This document shows positions 33,538 to 40,817 of a stretch of 40,817 nt of DNA, one piece after another. This DNA comes from Sphingomonas sp. AOB5 (GTDB taxonomy: Bacteria; Pseudomonadota; Alphaproteobacteria; Sphingomonadales; Sphingomonadaceae): positions 1 to 40,817 of the forward strand of contig NZ_JARNTV010000031.1 in the NCBI RefSeq assembly GCF_029433115.1, read 5' to 3'. Position 1 is the stretch's first letter, and each line of letters begins with the position of its first letter. The position numbers and the translations under genes were made by a program. Below the pieces are notes generated by a model that was not told the DNA's origin, ran no database searches, and saw nothing but the letters and a program-made list of their open reading frames with translations.

Positions 33538-34314
33538 ATGTTGAGCGCACGCAAGCTGATCGTCGATTCGGCGGCAATGGCCGCGATCGGCGTGCTGGTC
33601 GCGCTGCTCGGCCCCTTCGGCACCTTTGCGCTGCCGTTCGAACTGCGGCTGGTCTATTGGCTGGCGCTCGGTTTCGCGGGCTATTTCCTTTACATGCCCG
33701 CCTGCCGATGGGCGACGCGACTGGCCCCGCGGCTCGACCTGCCCGAACCCGCGCTGTGGATACCGGCCTGCCTGATCGCAACGCTGCCGATGAGCGTCGT
33801 CGTATGGCTGGTCAATTCGCTGGGTGGCACGTTGCGCTGGCCATCGCCCGGCGTCGCAGTGGTGCATTATTTCAACGTGCTGGTGATGGGCGCGATCGTC
33901 TGCGCGGTGTTCTGGATAACGCAACGCAGCCGGGCCGCGGCGCGCCCGCCCGCCGATCCACCAGAGCCAGCATCGCTACCGGAGCCGCCCGCACCGCGCC
34001 CGCTGTTCCTCGATCGCCTGCCCCCGCATCTCGGCCGCGACCTGATCGCGCTGGAGATGGAGGACCATTATGTCCGCGCGCATACATCGCTCGGCTCGGC
34101 ACTGATCCTGATGCGCATCCGCGACGCGGTTGCCGAACTGGAGGGGATCGAAGGCGCGCAGGTCCATCGCAGCTGGTGGGTCGCACGCAGCGCCGTGGTC
34201 CGCGATCGCCGCGACGGCCGTAGCTACCGGCTCGTGCTGACCAACGACACCGAGGCACCCGTCGCCCGCGATCGCGTGGCCGAACTTCGCGAGGCCGGCT
34301 GGCTGGGTTCCTAG
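33538..34314 (+). CDS. Membrane-anchored LytTR DNA-binding regulator
   Basis: The protein has 258 residues. Four hydrophobic segments fill the first 130 residues (LIVDSAAMAAIGVLVALLG, LVYWLALGFAGYFLYMP, ALWIPACLIATLPMSVVVWLV, NVLVMGAIVCAVFWI). A Pro-rich linker follows, and a C-terminal LytTR domain (about 165-255) reads LIALEMEDHYVRAHTSLGSALI, VHRSWWVARSAV and SYRLVLTNDTEAPVARDR. The one-component layout puts the DNA-binding domain at the membrane. Its TAG overlaps the stop of the convergent folP. The likely target is the divergent DUF2306 gene. Confidence 0.85.
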   Translation: MLSARKLIVDSAAMAAIGVLVALLGPFGTFALPFELRLVYWLALGFAGYFLYMPACRWATRLAPRLDLPEPALWIPACLIATLPMSVVVWLVNSLGGTLRWPSPGVAVVHYFNVLVMGAIVCAVFWITQRSRAAARPPADPPEPASLPEPPAPRPLFLDRLPPHLGRDLIALEMEDHYVRAHTSLGSALILMRIRDAVAELEGIEGAQVHRSWWVARSAVVRDRRDGRSYRLVLTNDTEAPVARDRVAELREAGWLGS

Positions 34315-35408
34315 CGCCCGACCAGCGCCTGATCGCGCATCCCGCGCCACACGCGCAGCGCCTGGGCGGTCTCGAACACATCGTGCACCCGCAATATCTG
34401 CGCGCCGAGTTCCGCGCCCTTCAGCGCCAGCGCCAGCGATCCGCCCAGCCGATCCGCCGCCTTCGCTTCGTTGCTCAGCGCCCCCACGATCCGCTTGCGG
34501 CTGGCGCCCAGCAGCACCGGGCACCCGATCCCGTGGAACAGCGCCAGCCCGTTGAGCAGCGCCAGATTATCCGACAGCGACTTGCCGAAGCCGATGCCCG
34601 GATCGATCACGATCTTCGCCCGGTCCACCCCCGCCGCGACCACCGCCTCGACTCGCCGTTCCAGCCAGTCATAGGTCTCGATCAGCACGTCCGAGTAAGT
34701 GCCGCCCAGCACCCCGCCATGCGCACCCTTTTTCGGATCGGGCGAGTGCATCAGCACCACCGGGCAGCCGGCCTTCACCACCACCTCGAGCGCGCGGTCG
34801 TCCCACAGCAGCGCCGCGACGTCGTTGACGATATGCGCGCCGGCCGCCAGCGCCGCTTCCATCACCCCGGCCTTGCGCGTGTCGATCGATACCGCAGCGC
34901 CGCTGCGCGCCAGCCGCTCGACGACGGGCACCACGCGCTTGATCTCCTCGCCTTCCCACACGGTCTCGGCGCCCGGCCGCGTCGATTCGCCGCCGACATC
35001 GACGATTGCAGCCCCGGCCACGCCCATATCGACGCCCGCCGCTGCCGCGCCCTCGGCATTCCCGACATGCGCGCCACCATCGGAGAAGCTGTCGGGCGTC
35101 ATGTTGAGGATGCCCATCACCAGCGGCTGGTCCATCCGCAGCACCCGCTCGCCCAGTGTCAGCGCCGCGCGCGGGGCAGAAATCCGCGCTGCAATCGCCT
35201 GCAACCGCGGGTCATCGGGCAGGTCGGCAACGGGAATAGTCCGCTGAAGGACACGCTTGCCGCCCTCGACCGCGATCAGCTCATACGCCGCGAACCAGAT
35301 CAGCCCACCCGCCAGCCGCGCCGCTTCGCCATCGCGCCCGATCGGCGTGTCGGCGAACTGGACGGGTCGCAGATAGAGTTTGGCCGATGCGGGAAGGTCG
35401 AAGGGCAT
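34311..35408 (-). CDS. folP: Dihydropteroate synthase
   Basis: The protein has 365 residues, longer than the usual 270-290 because of an N-terminal extension of about 90 residues. The core has all pterin-site signatures: VMGILNMTPDSFSDGG, IVDVGGESTRPGA, AAVSIDTRK, HIVNDVAALL, IVIDPGIGFGKSLSDNLALL and GASRKRIVG. It makes 7,8-dihydropteroate from the pterin pyrophosphate and p-aminobenzoate (folate pathway, sulfonamide target). It lies 13 bases downstream of ccrM on the same strand, so the two are probably cotranscribed. Confidence 0.95.
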   Translation of the reverse strand: MPFDLPASAKLYLRPVQFADTPIGRDGEAARLAGGLIWFAAYELIAVEGGKRVLQRTIPVADLPDDPRLQAIAARISAPRAALTLGERVLRMDQPLVMGILNMTPDSFSDGGAHVGNAEGAAAAGVDMGVAGAAIVDVGGESTRPGAETVWEGEEIKRVVPVVERLARSGAAVSIDTRKAGVMEAALAAGAHIVNDVAALLWDDRALEVVVKAGCPVVLMHSPDPKKGAHGGVLGGTYSDVLIETYDWLERRVEAVVAAGVDRAKIVIDPGIGFGKSLSDNLALLNGLALFHGIGCPVLLGASRKRIVGALSNEAKAADRLGGSLALALKGAELGAQILRVHDVFETAQALRVWRGMRDQALVGR

Positions 35409-35421
35409 ACCGCCCTATGCG

Positions 35422-36800
<1,379 letters not shown>

Positions 36801-37574
36801 ATGTCGATCATCTTGCCGCTGCTGCTCACTCTCGTCGCACAGGATGCCGACAAGCTCGCCGCGCCGGTGGCTGCGGAAGGCGCTGCGATTCTCTACGCAC
36901 CGTCGCGCTCGCTCAGGTCCGCCACGGCTGCGGCAGAGACCGGCCTGCCCGCCACGCCGGTGACGCTACGCTTCCAGTGCCTCGTCGATGACGGCGCCGG
37001 TATCCCGCAAAGCTGCCTGCTGCTCGATGGCGCCGCTCAGCCGGCCGCGCGCCGCACCGAATATGATCGCCGCCTCGCCGCACAGACACTGACGCCCGCC
37101 GCGCGCGTCGCGCTGGCCCGCATCCGCTTCACCCGCACCCGCCCGAGCGGTTCGCACGCGCCCGCCGGAGCCACGCCGGTCCTCGTACCGATGATCTTCA
37201 CCGAAACGGTCAGCACCGGCGACGTGCTGGTGCCCGGCGCGCCCGCGGGTGTGATTGCCTCGGGCGACATGGAGATGCTCGAGCGTCCCACCGCCGAACT
37301 GCTGACCAGCTATTATCCCACGCTGGCGCTCAAGGATAATGTCGAGGTCCGGATGAAGGCGCTGTGCCGCATCGGCCCCGATCGCAAGCTGTTCTGCCGC
37401 GACGCAGAACCGACCGCACCCGATTCGAAGCTGACCCCGGAACTGACCCTGCAGTTCGAGCTGGCCACCTATCAGGTACTCGACGGCATCCGCCTCGAGC
37501 CGCTCAGCAAGAAGGGCGATCCGGTGGTGGGCCGCGATGTCGAGGTGCGGATTGCGTTCGTGCTGCCGGAGTAA
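36801..37574 (+). CDS. Secreted protein of unknown function
   Basis: The protein has 257 residues from ATG 36801, which places a short hydrophobic leader SIILPLLLTLVAQ first. ATG 36765 or GTG 36720 would add 12 or 27 residues, and the ribosome site is weak in each case. The mature part is a predicted beta-rich protein with Cys in FQCLVDDGAG, QSCLLLDG, ALCRIGPDRKLFCRDAE and a conserved-looking ending VVGRDVEVRIAFVLPE. That ending resembles the TonB C-terminal-like periplasmic domains often seen in sphingomonads, but I am not certain. It is divergent from ccrM. Confidence 0.7.
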   Translation: MSIILPLLLTLVAQDADKLAAPVAAEGAAILYAPSRSLRSATAAAETGLPATPVTLRFQCLVDDGAGIPQSCLLLDGAAQPAARRTEYDRRLAAQTLTPAARVALARIRFTRTRPSGSHAPAGATPVLVPMIFTETVSTGDVLVPGAPAGVIASGDMEMLERPTAELLTSYYPTLALKDNVEVRMKALCRIGPDRKLFCRDAEPTAPDSKLTPELTLQFELATYQVLDGIRLEPLSKKGDPVVGRDVEVRIAFVLPE

Positions 37575-37700
37575 GGCTGACGACACTGCGGTCGTGATCG
37601 ACTGCATCTGAAGAACGTTGCACGGCGGGAACGCACCTCGTGCACAACGCGCGCCCGGTCACTTCTCCTGAAGGCGAGGCCCGGATTTCGCGGCTACCGG

Positions 37701-38060
37701 CTATTGCCCGGTATCGATCTCGTGGACGACTTCCTCTTCGCCCTCCGACGCCACGGCGCGGGTCACGATCTCTTCATAGGCTTGCCGATGGGCCGAGCCG
37801 CGCCACAGGATCGCGAAGTCGCCCTTATAATCGGCAACCGAGACCAGGGCGTCGATCATCGCATCGGCGGCATTCGCGCCAAGTGCAGCGGTGGCAGTTT
37901 CCTTCGCCAAAGCGACGATCCTTGCCAGTCGCACGAATCGCGACCGTTCCGGGCGATGCGCGATCAGGTCGGGTAGATCCGCACCGGGGACCGAGCCACG
38001 CCGGACGATTCCGGAAAAGCCTGTTTCGTCAAGTTCGATCGGAAATTGATCGGGCAGCAT
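37701..38060 (-). CDS. Small cytoplasmic protein of unknown function
   Basis: The protein has 119 residues from ATG 38060, with AGGGAGCGAAA directly upstream. It starts MLPDQFPIELDETGFSGIV and has a helical middle (ARIVALAKETATAALGANAADAMIDALVSVADYKGDFAI). It has no signal peptide or Cys, and I recognise no family. It lies downstream of the OmpA terminator on the same strand, so it is probably its own transcript. Confidence 0.65.
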   Translation of the reverse strand: MLPDQFPIELDETGFSGIVRRGSVPGADLPDLIAHRPERSRFVRLARIVALAKETATAALGANAADAMIDALVSVADYKGDFAILWRGSAHRQAYEEIVTRAVASEGEEEVVHEIDTGQ

Positions 38061-38147
38061 TTTCGCTCCCTGTCTCCCGCGCCGCCAACACCGCAGGCAT
38101 GGCGAGCGCCGATTGCCGTGAGACGTCGCTCGCCGCTTCGAAAGCAC

Positions 38148-38182
38148 ACAAAGAAAAAGGGAGGCCGGTCGCCCGGCCTCCC
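38148..38182 (-). terminator. Intrinsic terminator of the OmpA-family gene
   Basis: The stem GGGAGGCCGG (38159-38168) and CCGGCCTCCC (38173-38182) has a 4-nt loop. On the minus strand it is followed by TTTTTCTTTGT. It starts 36 bases after the stop at 38219. Confidence 0.95.
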
Positions 38183-38218
38183 CAATTCTGTTCAGTCCCT
38201 GTGCGGAACCGGATGGGC

Positions 38219-39364
38219 TTAGTTGCCCGAACCCGGACCGTACATGACTTCCACGCGGCGGTTCTGCAGTTCGCGAACGCCGTCGGCAGTGGCAACGCGC
38301 GGCTGGCTTTCGCCGAACGCTTCGGTGCCGATCACGCCGCCCGGGATACCGCGCGAGGTGAGGTAGCCCTTCACCGCGTCTGCACGACGCTGCGAGAGGC
38401 CGACGTTGTAGCTCGCCGAACCCGAACGGTCAGCGTGACCTGCCAGCATCACCGAAGCGTTGCCGCAGTTCTGGTAGTTGCTGATCGCGTTATCCAGGAT
38501 GCCAGCGGCTTCCGGAGTGATGTCCGACTTATCCCAGTCGAAGAACACGATGTACGGTCCCGGGGTGCAACGCACGACTTCCGGGGTCGGCGTCGGCTCG
38601 GGAGTCGGCGTCCAGGTCGGGGTCGGGGTCGGTTCCGGGGTCGGTTCCGGCGTCGGGGCCGGAGCCGGCGCGCCGAAGTTGAAGGTCAGACCGCCGAGGA
38701 TCGAGTGCGACCGGAAGCGGCCCTCGAAGTTACGGCCGGTGATGTCCACCAGGCGGAAATCGTCGGCGTTGAAGAAGCGATACTTCAGCGTGACATCGAT
38801 CGAGTCGGTCAGCGGAGCGCGGATGCCCGCAATCGCCTGCCAGGCGAAGACCGTGTCCGAGTCGTCGAGGAAGTCGCGACGGGTGTTCAGGCCGATGTTC
38901 GTGTCGATGCGAGCAACGCCGACACCGCCGCCGATGAAGCCGCTGAGGGTCTCATCATCGCCGAAGTCCAGCATGCCGTTGACCATGAACGACAGCGCCG
39001 AGATCGAACCACCGGCAACCGGATACGAACCGGCAGGTGCGTTCTGCAGCTGGCCCGGCGGGTTCGGGTTGACGACCGGGGTCGTCAGCGTCGAGCGCCA
39101 GCCCGTGACGTTGGCTTCACGATAACCGACTTCGGCTTCCAGACGGAAACCACCAAAGTCGTAACCGACAGTGGCATCCACATCCCAGCCAGCGCGCAGG
39201 TCCGCAGAAGCGGCCTTCGGAACGGCACCGATATCGAAGTTGACATCTTCGACCAGCATCGCGCCACCTTCGACACCCACGTACCACGCATCGTCGCGGG
39301 CGAGAGCAGGCGTGCTAAGCGCGGTGGTCGCAAGTGCCAGAGTGACGGCAAGCTTCCGCATCAT
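38219..39364 (-). CDS. OmpA-family outer-membrane protein
   Basis: The protein has 381 residues with a signal peptide of about 22 residues (TALSTPALA). An N-terminal eight-stranded barrel-like domain (about 23-230) has alternating aromatic strands (AWYVGVEGGAMLVE, ATVGYDFGGFRLEAEVGYRE, DVTLKYRFFN). A Pro/Thr/Glu linker (about 233-262) follows, then a C-terminal OmpA peptidoglycan-binding domain (about 270-378) with IVFFDWDKSDITPEA, LAGHADRSGSASYN and LSQRRADAVKGYL. It has a strong terminator and an AAAGGGG ribosome site. It probably tethers the outer membrane to peptidoglycan and is likely abundant. Confidence 0.95.
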   Translation of the reverse strand: MMRKLAVTLALATTALSTPALARDDAWYVGVEGGAMLVEDVNFDIGAVPKAASADLRAGWDVDATVGYDFGGFRLEAEVGYREANVTGWRSTLTTPVVNPNPPGQLQNAPAGSYPVAGGSISALSFMVNGMLDFGDDETLSGFIGGGVGVARIDTNIGLNTRRDFLDDSDTVFAWQAIAGIRAPLTDSIDVTLKYRFFNADDFRLVDITGRNFEGRFRSHSILGGLTFNFGAPAPAPTPEPTPEPTPTPTWTPTPEPTPTPEVVRCTPGPYIVFFDWDKSDITPEAAGILDNAISNYQNCGNASVMLAGHADRSGSASYNVGLSQRRADAVKGYLTSRGIPGGVIGTEAFGESQPRVATADGVRELQNRRVEVMYGPGSGN

Positions 39365-39469
39365 AATCCCCTTTCAGTGTTGTCACTACGGACAGCGCAA
39401 ACTCACTACCGAAACGAAGGTTTCCACGCAAGCGCACAAATCAGGGAACTGTTGCCGGAACAGCACAGT

Positions 39470-39973
39470 TTATCCGCTATCGACCAAGCCATGTTCCCGA
39501 AGCGCAAGGAGAATCGCCGAAATCGCGGTTCGCGCCTCGCTGTCCACGGTCGCCCCGCCGGCCGGGTTTTCGATCGCATCCGCACGCGGGCCGACAACCT
39601 GCTCGCCGTCCACGATCAACCGCCCATGCGCCCGCCCGAAAACCCATTCCCCCTCCGTAAACAGGGCGAATCCACCGTCTTCCACCACCCATGCGCGCAG
39701 GCCCTCGAACGGGTCGAGGAAACGCCATCCGCCCGCGGTCCAGCCTGCCACGGCATGCGCCCGCCCGGCCCAGTCGCCCGCCGGCTCCGCACCGACGATC
39801 CATGCGTCGCCAAAGGCTGGTTCGGACGGCGAAATATTCGTTCCGGAGGCGATAACGGCGCATTGCGCGGCCAGATCGAGGCGGGCCAGCGCTTCATTAT
39901 GATACATCTCCTTCTGCGCCTGCCCCGGCTGGAGCAGCGGCAGCGCAAGTCGCGACGTCAACATGTCGGTCAT
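39470..39973 (-). CDS. DUF2793 protein at the end of a GTA/phage-tail cluster
   Basis: The protein has 167 residues from ATG 39973, which has GGAGAAAGAG upstream. It begins MTDMLTSRLALPLLQPGQAQ followed by KEMYHNEAL, the hallmark of DUF2793, a family seen next to phage-tail and gene-transfer-agent genes. The mid-region (DAWIVGAEPAGDWAGRAHAVAGWTAGGWRFLDPFEGLRAWV) is typical of the family and resembles a fibre or carbohydrate-binding strand region. The gene lies 17 bases after the baseplate protein and is probably the last gene of that operon. Confidence 0.85.
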   Translation of the reverse strand: MTDMLTSRLALPLLQPGQAQKEMYHNEALARLDLAAQCAVIASGTNISPSEPAFGDAWIVGAEPAGDWAGRAHAVAGWTAGGWRFLDPFEGLRAWVVEDGGFALFTEGEWVFGRAHGRLIVDGEQVVGPRADAIENPAGGATVDSEARTAISAILLALREHGLVDSG

Positions 39974-39990
39974 GATTCTCTTTCTCCAGA

Positions 39991-40817
39991 TTAATCCAGC
40001 GCTGGCAAAAACATGGCGGCCGAAGCGGAGAGACCGAGCGAGCCGATCTGGCGGATCGTCACCCATGCGCCATCCGCGCGATCGGCCCCGGGCACGGCTA
40101 TCCAGGGTTCCCCGGTTTCCACGATCCGCGCGATCCCGCCCACCGGCGCGATCGTGACGCTGTAGCGCTCGCTTTCCTCGCCCAGCGGGGCGTCGATTCC
40201 ATCGATCCAGCGCCACCCCGACCTGCTGCGCCGCACCCAGCGGACTCGGGTCACCCCTTCGGGTTCGGCGATGGCGGAAAGATGCACCGGCCCCGGCGGC
40301 ACGACCGAAAGCCCGGTGATCGCCGCCTGCGCCTCCGCGGCTTCGTCATCGCCCGCGCCCTCGGCAAGGATTCGCGCCGTTACGCCCATCGCTTCGCCGG
40401 GCAACTCGGTCATCGTCAGCGTTGCTGCATTCACCAGCACGAATCGATCCGCTGCGACCTGCAGCCCGGCTGCCGATTCGGTCCCGCGCCGCCCACGCCA
40501 CAGCTCGCTCAACCGCCACCGATTCGCACCGAGCGATTCGGCCCGGGCGAACTGGATCAGCTCATCCCCGACCATCGCCAGATTCGCCCCGGCATCCATC
40601 GCCGCCGAATCGGCATCGCCCAACACCATGCCGTCATGCGCCAACTCGACCTCGATCATATTGACCCGGTCGACCAGCGCGGAGCCCCCTGCACCGGGCG
40701 CCACCAGAATCTCCCCCAACACCGCCGGCGCCGCAGTCCCGCCGATCTGCGTCCAGCGCGCGCCATCGTCCACGCTCAGCAGCAGCGCGGCGCGGCGCCA
40801 TCCCGGCGCAGTGCCCG
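39991..40817 (-). CDS. GTA baseplate multidomain/TIM-barrel protein, 3' part only
   Basis: The open frame runs off the right edge; only the last 275 residues are present. The C-terminal sequence has strings such as NMIEVELAHDGMVLGDAD, GDELIQFARAESLGANRWRLSELWRGRRGTE, RVRWVRRSRSGWRWIDGID and VTIRQIGSLGLSASAAMFLPALD. This is the ending of the large tail baseplate hub protein of alphaproteobacterial gene transfer agents (RcGTA g15-like), an assignment by pattern. The upstream part and the rest of the cluster lie outside the window. Confidence 0.75.
   Translation of the reverse strand, partial: GTAPGWRRAALLLSVDDGARWTQIGGTAAPAVLGEILVAPGAGGSALVDRVNMIEVELAHDGMVLGDADSAAMDAGANLAMVGDELIQFARAESLGANRWRLSELWRGRRGTESAAGLQVAADRFVLVNAATLTMTELPGEAMGVTARILAEGAGDDEAAEAQAAITGLSVVPPGPVHLSAIAEPEGVTRVRWVRRSRSGWRWIDGIDAPLGEESERYSVTIAPVGGIARIVETGEPWIAVPGADRADGAWVTIRQIGSLGLSASAAMFLPALD

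Overview
The window is GC-rich chromosomal DNA that looks like a sphingomonad (alphaproteobacterium, order Sphingomonadales). Supporting signs are a CcrM-type GANTC methyltransferase, a three-subunit transhydrogenase operon led by a tiny aa3-oxidase subunit IV gene, a DUF6456 protein, the edge of a gene-transfer-agent tail cluster, an OmpA-like beta-barrel with a Pro/Thr linker, and many TonB-receptor and exported-enzyme genes. Genus and species are inference. I see no insertion sequence, CRISPR array or rRNA. There is one tRNA gene.

Region 1 (1-14448) is the most unusual part. It is a nutrient-acquisition and catabolic cluster made almost wholly of exported proteins: an exported RraA-type lyase (minus strand), a TonB-dependent receptor, an exported bicupin, two exported beta-propellers, a Tat-exported TIM-barrel isomerase-like protein and, convergently, a third exported propeller. 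Then come a cytoplasmic JmjC-type oxygenase, a D-threonine-aldolase-like PLP enzyme and an exported penicillin-acylase-family amidase. Three pairs of TGYATRCA-like 10-mers, each pair with centres exactly 20 bp apart, lie in the two divergent promoter regions. They tie the two halves into one probable regulon whose regulator lies outside the window. The substrate is unknown.

Region 2 (14438-19406) is a minus-strand signalling operon. A multi-pass membrane protein overlaps a response-regulator gene by one base, the histidine kinase follows 10 bases later, and the kinase overlaps a secreted protein of unknown function by one base. A small Q/N-rich protein with its own terminator lies upstream. 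Region 3 (19531-24852) is mixed: a divergent DapF-like epimerase, a glutathione transferase, an unrecognised protein, a DUF6456/XRE divergent regulator pair, a small secreted protein, tRNA-Val(TAC), and a winged-helix regulator fused to what looks like a degenerate receiver domain.

Region 4 (24981-30126) holds a membrane protein and the minus-strand operon coxIV - pntAA - two secreted unknowns - pntAB - pntB. Region 5 (30417-37574) holds a sigma-54 activator with receiver, small secreted and membrane proteins, a membrane-anchored LytTR regulator divergent from a DUF2306 membrane protein, folP, ccrM with a promoter region containing a DnaA box, GANTC and GTTAAC sites, and a divergent secreted protein. 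Region 6 (37701-40817) has a small unknown, an OmpA-family porin, and a DUF2793 protein next to the 3' end of a GTA baseplate/TIM-barrel protein cut by the window edge.

A family of very long perfect palindromes (27-32 bp arms, 16-nt loop) occurs at 1-94, 23155-23249 and 30206-30329, with a stemless relic at 23857-23885. Two copies carry the identical loop in opposite orientation. No stretch longer than about 300 bases lacks a gene; the larger gaps hold these repeats or promoters.
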